Shown one piece after another: positions 1 to 8,665 of a stretch of 64,000 bases of DNA (positions within the stretch are counted from its first letter, which is position 1; each line of letters opens with the position of its first letter). The position numbers and the translations under genes were made by a program. The notes under the pieces are model-generated. The model saw nothing but the letters and a program-made list of their open reading frames with translations. It had not been told where the DNA came from and searched no databases. Origin of the DNA: Psychrobacter cibarius (GTDB lineage Bacteria > Pseudomonadota > Gammaproteobacteria > Pseudomonadales > Moraxellaceae); assembly GCF_016107535.1 (NCBI RefSeq), contig NZ_JABASQ010000014.1, positions 1 through 64,000 on the forward strand, written 5' to 3'.

Positions 1-643
1 GCTGCGTAATCAAAATCTCCCAAGTTTAGTTATACGGATTTGACAGCAGGGGTCAGCCGATGAGCAGCACACAGAGGGGCAGCGCTAGCAAACAACGACC
101 ACCACGTTTGAGGATAGTTAGCGTGTTAGAACAAGTAGGCAAAAAATATATCATGGTCACACCAAAAAACAGTTTTTTAATAGTCATTCCAAATGATTAT
201 CGACACTATCGACAACTCAATACGTTGTCAAAAAGGAAAGATAATAGGAAGGATAAATGTTTAAATTAGAGTAGAAGACTACGAGACTACAATTGCCATC
301 TGAGGCTAGGCGGCGAGAAGAAGCTATCGGTAGCCTACCGCCAATCAGTCAACAGTGATGGATATTTAAAACGCTATTTTACCCATCAAAAAGCAAATAA
401 ACTGTGTCAAGATATCAAAGGTTAAAGATATCTCTGTGGCCTTTTTGTTATGATAGGTTTAGCCAAGAGCTAAGAATAATGGTTTAACATTGATAGATAT
501 GACGAACCAAAATTATCGGAGATATTTAATAGTGGCTCATGAACGAACAGACGTTTAGTAATAAATACACCTGTTCGTTTGGAAGAATGGATATAGCACA
601 GACAAAAGGTATAGCAAAAAGCAACGTAGGGGCTAATTCGCCA
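1..643. other. Left-end region without a convincing gene
   Basis: I see no recognisable gene here. A short plus-strand frame at 60-269 (69 codons, very basic, preceded by AGGGG at a fair distance) has no family resemblance and is probably chance. A perfect 9-bp inverted repeat (AACGAACAG at 542-550, CTGTTCGTT at 571-579) lies just downstream of the dsbB stop, but neither strand has a T-run after it, so it is not a standard terminator. A second small inverted repeat, GATATC with a short loop, lies near 410-432. Confidence 0.4.
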
Positions 644-1174
644 TCAAGCAAGACGGCTAGGGGCAACAGGTCGTAAAATGCGCCATAATATCAACCCGTG
701 TACCACCAATAGCAGACTAAATAGAATCAAAGATTGTTCAGGAATACTCAGACCCATAAATGTCCACTCAACAGAGGCACATTCGCCAGAACCTGCAAAA
801 ACTTCTTTAAATACTTGCAAAATAGGTAACGTATCTAACCAATAATCCAGCCCCGGACCACAAGAAGGTACTTGGTCGGCAGGCAGATGCTGTAGCCAAA
901 CATGTCGTCCAGCCACGGCAGTCGCCCAGCCGATACCTGCTAAGCTACCAAGCCATAATACCAGTCTAACTGCCTTAGATTTAGGGTTGAATAATGCCGC
1001 TATTAAAGCAAAACTGCCCATTATTATGAGGCCAATACGCTGAAAAATACACAGTGGGCAAGGCGAAAAACCCATGTAGCGCTGTAAAAAAAACAGCGCA
1101 AAACTCATACCTATTACGGCTATTATCACCAAAAATATTTGCAAATTGCGGTAAGTGGTCAGCTTTAGCATCAT
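644..1174 (-). CDS. dsbB: Disulfide bond formation protein DsbB
   Basis: DsbB is the inner-membrane quinone reductase that reoxidises the periplasmic thiol oxidase DsbA. The 176-residue protein matches the family in length and has four hydrophobic segments (about 12-30, 45-62, 70-90 and 145-168). The four cysteines are in the expected places: a Cys-Pro-Leu-Cys pair at 39/42 in the first periplasmic loop, and Cys105 and Cys132 in the second. Two adjacent ATG codons are available as start; neither has a strong Shine-Dalgarno. It follows gshA on the same strand, but a 12-copy heptamer repeat lies about 60 bp upstream of the start, so expression could depend on repeat number. Identification is firm. 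Confidence 0.93.
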   Translation of the reverse strand: MMLKLTTYRNLQIFLVIIAVIGMSFALFFLQRYMGFSPCPLCIFQRIGLIIMGSFALIAALFNPKSKAVRLVLWLGSLAGIGWATAVAGRHVWLQHLPADQVPSCGPGLDYWLDTLPILQVFKEVFAGSGECASVEWTFMGLSIPEQSLILFSLLLVVHGLILWRILRPVAPSRLA

Positions 1175-1231
1175 CGGGCAGTTACTCTTATAAAATAGTC
1201 ATCTATACACGTTAAGTGGCGGTCAGAATTT

Positions 1232-1315
1232 AGAAATCAGAAATCAGAAATCAGAAATCAGAAATCAGAAATCAGAAATCAGAAATCAGAAATCAGAAAT
1301 CAGAAATCAGAAATC
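1232..1315. repeat. Heptamer tandem repeat, 12 perfect copies of AGAAATC
   Basis: Twelve uninterrupted copies of AGAAATC (GATTTCT on the minus strand) fill 84 bp between the gshA stop and the dsbB start, both genes being on the minus strand. Imperfect repeat-like sequence continues for a few bases on the gshA side. The unit is not a multiple of three and lies outside coding sequence. Perfect copies suggest recent slippage. It sits about 58 bp upstream of dsbB, where a copy-number change would alter promoter or leader spacing. Confidence 0.97.
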
Positions 1316-1334
1316 AAAGCTCAGCAATCAAAAC

Positions 1335-2918
1335 TTAGCGATATTGCTGTAAAAATTCCATAAAATCTTCAGTTTCGGCTTTTTCAATCTCAGCTTGCTG
1401 TAATATCGATTTTTCTGCCAACACTTCATATTTGGCTTGAGTGTTTGGACTAAGCGTTTGCTGTAATAAAGACTCACGATGCTGCTGCGCCAAGGTAAAG
1501 CCAAGCTGCCATAAGCTGCCTAAACGCTGACTATCAGAGTTTACTTGTGCTGAAATAGTCGATTCAGAATGTCCTGCTTTGCCTTGCATTAACGCGACTG
1601 CTGCACGGTAATCGTTGCCGCCATAATGCGCATCAAGTAGCGCGGCAAGTGGTTGCATACGTTCTAAATGCACCAGCATCCAGCTCTCAAGCAGTTGCTC
1701 TTCGCCGTTGTTTATAATGTGTAAGCCTTCGCGGCGACCTTCGTTTACCACGCGCTCAAGATTGATGGCTAAGGTCTCTTCTTCCTCAGGTAATAGATCA
1801 GGTGAGTCGCTCAGCAGACAGTACAGCGCCATGACCTCTAAGAAACAAGCGCTAGATAGACGAATACCGACATCGCTATAAGGATCTAGATCGATTGCAC
1901 GGAACTCAACATAGGCGATACCGCGGCGCTCTAATGCTTCGGTCGGTGTCTCGCCGCTCATCGCGATTTGTTTAGGACGAATAGGGCTATAGTATTCATT
2001 TTCTATTTGTAAAATATGATTGTTGATTTGGATAGGGTTGCCATCGGCATCATCCAAGCCAAGCTTGGCAAAGCTTTCGTGCGGAGTCTGAATCGCACGG
2101 CGCAGTCCATCGACATACTCTGGCAGATAGTTATAACGAATATCGAGCTGTTCTTGCACACTATTGGTATAACCGAGCTTGCCCATACGTAGGCTGGTGG
2201 CAGCAGGCTTATAATAAGTTGAGTCGTTTAGCAGCTCTAAATCATGCTCACGACCAGCTAAGAAACAAGGACAAACACTAGGGCTAGCACCCAGTAAATA
2301 CAATACCAAACTGGTCAGACGCTTAAAGTTACGGATAAGCCCTAAGTACTTTTCGTTTTTAAATTCTGTCAGCGTTTGCGCTTGTGCAGCAGGTATTTCA
2401 GCTTGCCAGACTTCAAATAATCCGTCACCAAAAGACAAGTTATAATGCAAACCTGCAATCGTTTGCATGCGGCGACCATAGCGAATACCAAGCCCGCTAC
2501 GGTATAGCGTCTTGAGCTTACCCGTATTAGAGCTGCCATAATCAGCCAGTGGGATGTCTTCATCATTCGATGACAGCATACAAGGCATAGACAGCGGCCA
2601 CATCAGCTCACCTTCAGGCATGGCTTGATAGACCAATACATGCAACTGACGCAGCATGTTTAGCGTCTCTTTTGGTGAGGTTTTGGGGTCAGTAATTAGC
2701 TCAAGTAGGCTTTCTGAATAATCAGTTGTGATAAACGGATGGGTGAGCTTTGAGCCAAGTTTGGCTGGATGCGGCGTCTGAGCCAAGTAGCCATCGGGTC
2801 TTACGCGCAGACCTTCTTTTTCGATACCGCGGAGCATGCCCGTTAAATGCTTGCTATCAAACCAATTAGGAATGTCAAAATTCACAAAGCTACTCGCAAA
2901 ATTACTCATAATAGTCAT
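1335..2918 (-). CDS. gshA: Glutamate-cysteine ligase GshA
   Basis: This enzyme makes gamma-glutamylcysteine from glutamate, cysteine and ATP, the first step of glutathione synthesis in the cytoplasm. At 527 residues it matches the proteobacterial GshA class (about 518 in E. coli). The N-terminal stretch with GIEKEGLRV (about 32-40) and the TDYSESLLELIT segment (about 65-76) are typical of the family's ATP and substrate site, as is the later region around FRAIDLDPYS. The frame begins Met-Thr-Ile-Met; either ATG could be the start and neither has a clear Shine-Dalgarno. The same ATGACTATTATGAG string begins tusA. The gene is followed by the heptamer repeat and dsbB. Confidence 0.94.
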   Translation of the reverse strand: MTIMSNFASSFVNFDIPNWFDSKHLTGMLRGIEKEGLRVRPDGYLAQTPHPAKLGSKLTHPFITTDYSESLLELITDPKTSPKETLNMLRQLHVLVYQAMPEGELMWPLSMPCMLSSNDEDIPLADYGSSNTGKLKTLYRSGLGIRYGRRMQTIAGLHYNLSFGDGLFEVWQAEIPAAQAQTLTEFKNEKYLGLIRNFKRLTSLVLYLLGASPSVCPCFLAGREHDLELLNDSTYYKPAATSLRMGKLGYTNSVQEQLDIRYNYLPEYVDGLRRAIQTPHESFAKLGLDDADGNPIQINNHILQIENEYYSPIRPKQIAMSGETPTEALERRGIAYVEFRAIDLDPYSDVGIRLSSACFLEVMALYCLLSDSPDLLPEEEETLAINLERVVNEGRREGLHIINNGEEQLLESWMLVHLERMQPLAALLDAHYGGNDYRAAVALMQGKAGHSESTISAQVNSDSQRLGSLWQLGFTLAQQHRESLLQQTLSPNTQAKYEVLAEKSILQQAEIEKAETEDFMEFLQQYR

Positions 2919-3258
2919 CTATTGTTATTTATTATGGCGGCTCAAAACACGACTGGCGTTTGACCATAATGAAGGTAAATATTGGATTAAGAATGCCGTC
3001 AGTTTAGCTCAAAGCTGCCCTGAAAACCACGGACAATTACAAATACGATAAGCTTTACAGGCGCTCATTCATCTTGATTTTAATAGGTATTTCAATAAAA
3101 AATTTTATGAACAGCGCGTTACTGTTTTCTAAAAAACGCATAAAACAAGAAGCATCTACCTACGAGATAGATGCTTCAAAAGTACGACGTTAAGCGGTTT
3201 ATGATAGCGTTGACTAACGAGGAAGGTATCTTGATCAAAAGTCATGCATCTCGCCAAC
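2919..3258. other. Intergenic region between erpA and gshA
   Basis: There is no gene here. The stretch holds the erpA terminator (3142-3180) and, closer to gshA, the presumed gshA promoter on the minus strand. I could not assign clear -35 and -10 boxes. Confidence 0.5.
3142..3180 (-). terminator. Terminator of erpA
   Basis: A perfect 10-bp inverted repeat (GAAGCATCTA at 3149-3158, TAGATGCTTC at 3168-3177) has a 9-base loop. On the minus strand it is followed by a T-rich stretch (TTGTTTTA). It lies about 80 bp past the erpA stop. Confidence 0.75.
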
Positions 3259-3639
3259 TTAAATAGAGAAGGATGAGCCACAGCCACACGTGGTGGTGGC
3301 ATTTGGATTGGTGACGATAAAGCGTGCGCCCTCTAACCCTTCAGTATAGTCAACGGTAGAGCCTTGTAAATACTGATAGCTTAGTGAATCGACGACCAAG
3401 GTCACATCGTCATTATCAAAATTGGCATCGTCTTCATTCAGCTCATTGGCGAAGTTAAAGCCGTAAGAAAAACCTGAGCAGCCGCCGCCCGTCACATAGA
3501 CACGTAACATCAGATCGCTGTCGCCTTCTTCTTCACGTAGACGTCGCACCTTTTGTGCAGCGCTATCGGTTAAGCTTAAAACAGTTGGGTCTACTGGCTG
3601 GCTGGCGCTTGGATTAAATTGGTTGGCTGATTCGTTCAT
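3259..3639 (-). CDS. erpA: Iron-sulfur cluster insertion protein ErpA (A-type carrier)
   Basis: A-type carriers receive Fe-S clusters from the ISC machinery and pass them to target proteins; ErpA serves isoprenoid enzymes IspG/IspH and respiratory proteins. The protein has the three conserved cysteines: Cys54 in GGGCSGF and Cys118/Cys120 in the C-terminal TTCGCGSSF motif. I chose the ATG at 3639 (126 residues) because GAGG sits a proper distance upstream; the frame extends to 3732, but those extra residues resemble no carrier. The first 20 residues are a hydrophilic tail longer than in E. coli ErpA (114 residues). It could be another A-type carrier (IscA/SufA), but there is no isc operon beside it and the sequence reads best as ErpA. 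Confidence 0.9.
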   Translation of the reverse strand: MNESANQFNPSASQPVDPTVLSLTDSAAQKVRRLREEEGDSDLMLRVYVTGGGCSGFSYGFNFANELNEDDANFDNDDVTLVVDSLSYQYLQGSTVDYTEGLEGARFIVTNPNATTTCGCGSSFSI

Positions 3640-4106
3640 ATCTACCTCAGTTGCTAGGATCAAATGCGGTCGTCCAGTTAGGGTTTGCAATGAAATAGTT
3701 GCAAATAAAGATACGCACGGCGTTTGATTCAATTGGGTGCTGTTATTATGGCGCTGCTATTGGTATGACTAATGGCGCATTATAAATATGATATCTGTGT
3801 CATTACAACGATTTGGTTGATAACGGGCACTTATCTCATCGCAGTATATCATAATGGGGGTATTGATTCGTTTGTCAAGAGTGACGCTACTGGCTGAAGG
3901 TGGCTGATTGATACTAGTGGTTATTATCCCCATAAACTCATGCTAAGAGAAAGACTTTTTGTGCGAATAAACACTTGGTTTTGAAATAGTTATTTAATCG
4001 TTTGCCTATGGGGCAAGCGTTTGAAATAATAGCCGCCAGTTAACATGCCAGATGTGTGTTTTTTATTGCCTTATATTTTATATTACTGTTGAGTTGAAGA
4101 GATTAT
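3640..4106. other. Divergent intergenic region between erpA and yheS
   Basis: This 467-bp region separates two divergent genes and should hold both promoters. It is AT-rich with no open frame of interest and no clear repeat. I could not assign promoter boxes with confidence. Confidence 0.4.
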
Positions 4107-6128
4107 ATGATCGAATTTAAAGACGTTGGTGTTCGCCGTGATGGTCGTGAGTTGTTTGCAGGGGCAAGCTTCCAGCTACATCCGGGCCACAAAGTTGGCT
4201 TGACGGGCAACAACGGCACCGGCAAATCTACCTTATTTGCCTTATTGTTGACGCGAATGGGCAGAGGAGATACAGAGGTCACGCTTGATAGAGGTGAAGT
4301 CAGTATTCCTGATAGCTGGCATGTGGCGCATATGGCGCAGGAAGTTGGTGCTACGACGCAGTCTGCAATCGATTATGTATTGAGCGGTGATGAGCAGTGG
4401 TATGAGATTAATGCTTCTTTGAATGATTTGAGTAGCGTTAGTGATGAGCAGATCGGGGTATTGCATCAGCAATTTGATGAAATTGATGGCTATCGCACAC
4501 CGACTAAAGCGGCACAAATCATGGCAGGTCTTGGTTTTAATACCAGCCAGCATGAATTACCCGTAGAAGGGTTTTCGGGTGGTTGGCGCATGCGTTTGAA
4601 TCTCGCCAAAACCTTGATGAGCCGTGCGGACTTAATGTTACTCGATGAGCCGACCAACCATTTGGATTTGGATGCGATTTTGTGGCTTGAGACATGGATC
4701 AATGCCTATACTGGTCTGGTCATCGTCATCTCGCATGACCAAGCCTTTTTGGATGCCACGGTCGGTCATATCTTGCATGTCGAACAACAAAAAATCACCC
4801 TTTATACCGGTAACTATCAGCAGTTTATTCGCACACGTCACGAACGTATGGCGCAGCAGCAGCAAGCCTTTGAGAAGCAAGAAGCGACTAAAGCACATTT
4901 GGATGACTTTATTCGTCGTTTCCGTGCCAAAGCCAGTAAGGCTAAGCAAGCACAAAGCCGTATCAAGCAGCTTGAGCGCATGGCTGAGCTGTCACCGATG
5001 ATGGCGGATAACCCATTCTCTTTCCGCTTTTATGAGCCAGCAAATATGAGCTCACCACTGATTGAGCTGACCAAAGCGGATATTGGCTACAGCGATACGC
5101 CACTTCTATATAATGCCAATGTGCAAGTGACGCCGGATACGCGTCTTGGCTTGCTGGGTATGAATGGCGCAGGTAAATCAACACTGATTAAAGCGCTGGT
5201 CGGCGAGCTTGGCGTATTAACAGGGACGTATCGTGTTTCGGATACCCTAAAATTAGGCTACTTTAACCAGCATCAAATGGATATCTTGGATGCCAAGGCA
5301 ACACCGATAGAGATGTTGCGTCGTCTAGCCGGTAAAACCTCTGATGCGATGTTACGCTCGTTTTTAGGCAGCTTTGACTTCCGCGGTGAGCGTATTGATA
5401 CGCCGAGTGAGCTATTCTCTGGTGGCGAGCGTGCGCGCTTAACGCTGGCATTGATTGTTTGGCAACGTCCGAACGTTCTGGTACTCGATGAGCCGACCAA
5501 CCATTTGGACTTACAAATGCGCCAAGCGCTGACCATCGCCTTGCAAGGATTTGAGGGAGCAGTGGTACTGGTTTCGCATGATCGTGAGTTGATTGCCAAC
5601 GTCTGTGATGAGCTGTTTTTGGTACATGATGGTCAAATCGAGGAGTTCGATGGTGACATCAGCGACTACGGTAAGTGGCTGGCAGAAAAGCGTAAGCAAG
5701 AGAACTCATCAGATAAAAGTACCAGTAAGAAGAAAAGTAAAAAAGAGAGTAAGAAGTTTGTTTCACGTGAAACAGATAATGGTCAAGCGAGTAATAAAGC
5801 ACCTGATCATTCATCAAAAAGTAAAGCGACGACGCCTACGCTTAGTAAAGATGCGCAGCGCAAATTGGCGGCTGAACAACGCAAACTCACCGCGCCTATT
5901 CGCCGCGAGATAGAAGAGATAGAAAAGGCATTGGCTAAAATTGATGGACAGCTTGTGACGCTTGAAGAAAAACTGGCTGATACGGATTTGTACGAAGAAG
6001 GTCGCAAGTCTGACTTGCTAGTATTACTCAATGAGCAAACGGCATTACAGCAGCAGCATAGTGATAATGAAGAAAGATTATTGCTTTTGATGACGACATT
6101 AGAGGAAATGGAAGCGGGTTTTGAGTAG
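4107..6128 (+). CDS. yheS: ABC-F family ATPase, YheS-like
   Basis: This soluble protein has two fused ABC ATPase domains and no membrane segment, the layout of ABC-F proteins, which act on the ribosome E site. First domain: Walker A GNNGTGKS (34-41), signature FSGGW (about 156-160), Walker B LMLLDEPTNHLD (about 177-188). Second domain: Walker A GMNGAGKST (about 351-359), signature FSGGE (about 436), and a second DEPTNHLD. Between them is the charged arm/linker typical of the family. The C-terminus has a lysine-rich linker (about 530-580) and a coiled coil (about 590-670). The N-terminal half reads closest to YheS rather than Uup or EttA. Length is 673 against about 637 in E. coli, the excess being in the linker. 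That linker contains the parS-like palindrome. Confidence 0.9.
   Translation: MIEFKDVGVRRDGRELFAGASFQLHPGHKVGLTGNNGTGKSTLFALLLTRMGRGDTEVTLDRGEVSIPDSWHVAHMAQEVGATTQSAIDYVLSGDEQWYEINASLNDLSSVSDEQIGVLHQQFDEIDGYRTPTKAAQIMAGLGFNTSQHELPVEGFSGGWRMRLNLAKTLMSRADLMLLDEPTNHLDLDAILWLETWINAYTGLVIVISHDQAFLDATVGHILHVEQQKITLYTGNYQQFIRTRHERMAQQQQAFEKQEATKAHLDDFIRRFRAKASKAKQAQSRIKQLERMAELSPMMADNPFSFRFYEPANMSSPLIELTKADIGYSDTPLLYNANVQVTPDTRLGLLGMNGAGKSTLIKALVGELGVLTGTYRVSDTLKLGYFNQHQMDILDAKATPIEMLRRLAGKTSDAMLRSFLGSFDFRGERIDTPSELFSGGERARLTLALIVWQRPNVLVLDEPTNHLDLQMRQALTIALQGFEGAVVLVSHDRELIANVCDELFLVHDGQIEEFDGDISDYGKWLAEKRKQENSSDKSTSKKKSKKESKKFVSRETDNGQASNKAPDHSSKSKATTPTLSKDAQRKLAAEQRKLTAPIRREIEEIEKALAKIDGQLVTLEEKLADTDLYEEGRKSDLLVLLNEQTALQQQHSDNEERLLLLMTTLEEMEAGFE
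5759..5774. other. parS-like centromere site TGTTTCACGTGAAACA
   Basis: This is a perfect 16-bp palindrome identical to the widely conserved bacterial parS consensus bound by ParB. It lies in frame in the linker near the end of yheS (encoding about residues 551-556). ParB nucleates here, and SMC/MukB-type complexes load around such sites, which normally cluster in the origin-proximal part of the chromosome. I checked the other CACGTG cores visible in the window and none has the flanking bases. Binding is inferred, not shown. Confidence 0.8.
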
Positions 6129-6201
6129 AGAGCTGTTTGTTACAGTAAATAGTAGGTTTTGATTGTTTTTTAAGCTATTTTTACTTGATTGAGACAGTCA
6201 C

Positions 6202-6233
6202 AAAAAAGGGAGAGCGCTGGCTCTCCCTTTTTT
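6202..6233. terminator. Bidirectional terminator between yheS and rlpA-like gene
   Basis: AAAAAAGGGAGAG pairs with CTCTCCCTTTTTT around a 6-base loop. A-run and T-run flank the stem, so it can stop transcription from both converging genes. Confidence 0.9.
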
Positions 6234-6239
6234 ATTACG

Positions 6240-6602
6240 TTATTCCTTACGGTATTTACCATCACCATAAGACAGTATTTCCATCGTGGTCGTACATAAC
6301 TGACAGTTTATTTGACCAGCAGCGGCTTTCGATAAATCCAAAATACGACCCCGAATGAAAGGGCCTCTATCGGTAATTTTTACGATTACACTCTGCTTTG
6401 TCTTCTTGTTGGTCACTTGTACCTTCGTACCAAACGGCAACGTGCGATGCGCAGCGGTCAAAGAGTTCATGTTGAAGATACTACCACTAGCAGTGCGTTT
6501 ACCGTGGAACTGACTACCGTAATAACTGGTGTTTCCAGCAAAAACGGTGGTACTCAGCAATAGTGATAATGTGATAACCAAAGACTTGATTAAATAAGAC
6601 AT
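6240..6602 (-). CDS. rlpA: RlpA-like double-psi beta-barrel protein
   Basis: This is a small exported protein of 120 residues. It has an N-terminal signal peptide (hydrophobic about 5-22, ending VFA) followed by a single RlpA-like double-psi beta-barrel domain: the YYGSQFHGKRTASG motif, LPFGTKVQVTN, and ITDRGPFIRGRILDLS. RlpA proteins are septal lytic transglycosylases that cleave peptidoglycan glycan strands lacking stem peptides. This version has no SPOR domain and no lipobox, so it is shorter than E. coli RlpA and may not localise to the septum the same way. It has two cysteines (CQLC) near the end. The domain call is firm; the enzymatic role is inferred. Confidence 0.82.
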   Translation of the reverse strand: MSYLIKSLVITLSLLLSTTVFAGNTSYYGSQFHGKRTASGSIFNMNSLTAAHRTLPFGTKVQVTNKKTKQSVIVKITDRGPFIRGRILDLSKAAAGQINCQLCTTTMEILSYGDGKYRKE

Positions 6603-7174
6603 TTAATACCTTTAAGCAATTTATAAAATAGACAGATACACTTGCCTATGTTATTCATACTCCCTATGAGTATAAATAATATATTCATTTTACAACACAT
6701 ACTTTGTCATATTCTTACGGTTCTGTAAAAGAACTACCAAGGTCAAAACGCTCATTTATGCACGCTAGCTACTAAATACCAGTGATCTGTATGTAATTGT
6801 TTTAAATAATGATTTACATTGTTAATGGTATTTTTGGCTTGACTCTCTATTTTTTCATTAGGGCGAGTGTTAAATTGATATGACGTCTGTGGTTATCAAA
6901 GAATAATAATGCCAGAATCATAGAGAAGTATGCCAATGCAGTGACAAAGGCGAATCATAATGTATTAAGTGCCTCAAACAACCTAAACACTGCTGTTGTT
7001 CGGCACTATTACTGGTAATATTTGTATAACGGTATTGAATTTTTATATTACTATCATTATTAGATAGACTATCGTTACCACCTGTTATGTCGCAGTTGAA
7101 TAAATTTCCGTACCATATCGTTTAAAATGGGCATACCAGTATCATTAACATGCTTTTATGTTGAGGACAAAAAC
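6603..7174. other. Divergent intergenic region rlpA-cbpA with a long hairpin
   Basis: This 572-bp gap has no convincing gene. It contains a two-part inverted repeat at 6968-7007: AGTGCC pairs with GGCACT and, inside it, AACAAC pairs with GTTGTT around a 12-base loop. No T-run follows. It could be an RNA structure in the cbpA leader or part of a small RNA. No classic promoter boxes were found with confidence. Confidence 0.35.
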
Positions 7175-8158
7175 ATGGCAGAGAAAAATTACTATGACAT
7201 TTTAGGGGTCAAAAAAGACGCGTCAGCTGCAGATATTAAAAAAAGATACCGTAAGCTTGTGCGTCAATATCACCCTGATGTGAGCGATGATCCAGATGCA
7301 GACAATAAGATTGCTGAGATTAATAATGCTTACGAAACCATTAGAGATAAAGAAAAGCGTGCCGAATATGACGCCATGCTAGACAATCCCTTTGCTGGTC
7401 AAAGTGGTGGTTTTGGTGGTCAATCTGCAAGTGGCGGGCAAGGCGGCTATCGCTGGGAAGATATCAAAGATCAGTTTGGTGAAGGCGAAGCTTATGGCGA
7501 TGGTGGCTTCCGCTTCGACGACATCTTTTCGGCATTTGGTCGTGGTGCACGTGGTTCAGCTGGTGGACAATCGCAGCGTGGTGGTTTTGGCTCGCAAGAT
7601 AGCAAAGGTCAAGATCAACATGCAGAGATTACGGTTGATTTGGCGTCCGTTTATAATGGCGACGACTACAGCATTAAGTTGAATGTCCCTATTCGTCAAC
7701 CGAATGGCAGTGTCGAGTATGACAACAAAACGCTGAAAATTAAAATCCCTAAAGGCATCACTGATGGCAAGCAAATTCGCCTAGCAGGGCAAGGTGCCGC
7801 TGGTATTGGTGGCGGAAAAAATGGCGATTTATTTTTAAAAGTAAAAATCCGTCACGCAGACAATATCCGTATCGAAGGCGCTGATGTTTATCAAACCGTC
7901 AATATAGCGCCATGGGAAGCGGCGTTGGGTGAAAAAATTAACGTCAGTACGCCAGCTGGTACGCTCGCTGTGACTGTGCCTAAGAACAGCAAGTCTGGTA
8001 GCAATTTACGTCTAAAAGGTAAAGGTATCCCTGCTAAGCAAGCGGGTGATTTGTATCTAACCTTAAACATCGTGAACCCTGATATCAGCACTGAGGCCGC
8101 GACCCAAGCTTATGAGCAACTAAAACAAGCCTTTGCCGATATCAATATTAGTCGTTAA
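7175..8158 (+). CDS. cbpA: Curved DNA-binding protein CbpA, DnaJ-type co-chaperone
   Basis: CbpA is an Hsp40 that stimulates DnaK and also binds curved DNA. The 327-residue protein has an N-terminal J domain (about 5-68) with the HPD motif at 33-35, a Gly/Gln/Ser/Phe-rich linker (about 70-150), and two C-terminal substrate-binding beta-domains. It lacks the cysteine zinc-finger repeats of DnaJ, which makes it the CbpA class. The ATG at 7175 is chosen because GAGG lies 8 bases upstream; the open frame extends to 7127 but the extra residues do not fit. The downstream cbpM gene supports the call. Confidence 0.92.
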   Translation: MAEKNYYDILGVKKDASAADIKKRYRKLVRQYHPDVSDDPDADNKIAEINNAYETIRDKEKRAEYDAMLDNPFAGQSGGFGGQSASGGQGGYRWEDIKDQFGEGEAYGDGGFRFDDIFSAFGRGARGSAGGQSQRGGFGSQDSKGQDQHAEITVDLASVYNGDDYSIKLNVPIRQPNGSVEYDNKTLKIKIPKGITDGKQIRLAGQGAAGIGGGKNGDLFLKVKIRHADNIRIEGADVYQTVNIAPWEAALGEKINVSTPAGTLAVTVPKNSKSGSNLRLKGKGIPAKQAGDLYLTLNIVNPDISTEAATQAYEQLKQAFADINISR

Positions 8159-8250
8159 TGGCCACCAAAAATTACTCACATTGAAACACTGTAATAGAGA
8201 TGAAGACCATACGATAACGATGAAATAAAGAGCAAACGAGGATAATAGCT

Positions 8251-8574
8251 ATGAAACACTCGCCTGAATTTACCGACATTATCATGAGCTTGGATGAGCT
8301 GGTATCTGCCTGTGGCCAAGAGCGCCAATGGGTCATCGAATTGATTGAAGAGGACATCATCGAATATGATGTGCCGGAACGTGAGCAGTTCACTGGTTAT
8401 CAGCTGACGACAGTGCGCCGTGCCTCGCGCCTTAGCCGCGACTTTGAAGCCAGTGTTCCTGCGATTGGATTGATACTTGAGTTATTGGATGAGCTCGAAC
8501 AATTACGCCAATTTAAACGCCAATTAGACATGCAGACACCAGTGATTGAAATTGAAATCGATCATTTAAAATAA
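8251..8574 (+). CDS. cbpM: Chaperone modulator CbpM
   Basis: CbpM binds the J domain of CbpA and inhibits its co-chaperone and DNA-binding activities. The 107-residue protein begins with a short region resembling a MerR-type helix-turn-helix fold (LDELVSACGQERQWVIELIEEDII) and ends in a leucine-rich helix with coiled-coil character (about 68-92). GAGG precedes the ATG. It lies 92 bp after cbpA on the same strand, the usual cbpAM arrangement, and is followed by a strong terminator. Confidence 0.88.
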   Translation: MKHSPEFTDIIMSLDELVSACGQERQWVIELIEEDIIEYDVPEREQFTGYQLTTVRRASRLSRDFEASVPAIGLILELLDELEQLRQFKRQLDMQTPVIEIEIDHLK

Positions 8575-8612
8575 ATTATTTCCCTTTTATTCAGTACATA
8601 AAAAATCAGCAC

Positions 8613-8645
8613 AAAAAAAGGGTCTCTAAAATGAGACCCTTTTTT
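8613..8645. terminator. Bidirectional terminator between cbpM and sstT
   Basis: AAAAAAAGGGTCTC pairs with GAGACCCTTTTTT around a 6-base loop. It is symmetrical in A and T runs and lies between two convergent genes. Confidence 0.9.
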
Positions 8646-8665
8646 ACAAATAATATATTTAGCGT

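Noticed and set aside
60..269. Plus-strand open frame of 69 codons at the left end
   Set aside because: A purine-rich stretch precedes the ATG, but the product is extremely basic, resembles nothing, and ends in a Lys/Asn/Arg run typical of non-coding sequence. I mention it only within the gap entry.
1232..1315. Possible CRISPR array
   Set aside because: The heptamer units are directly contiguous with no spacers, and there is no cas gene in the window. It is a simple tandem repeat.
7085..7115. Heat-shock (sigma-32) promoter before cbpA
   Set aside because: A TTGAA and a CCATAT-like string are present, but their spacing is too short for a sigma-32 promoter.
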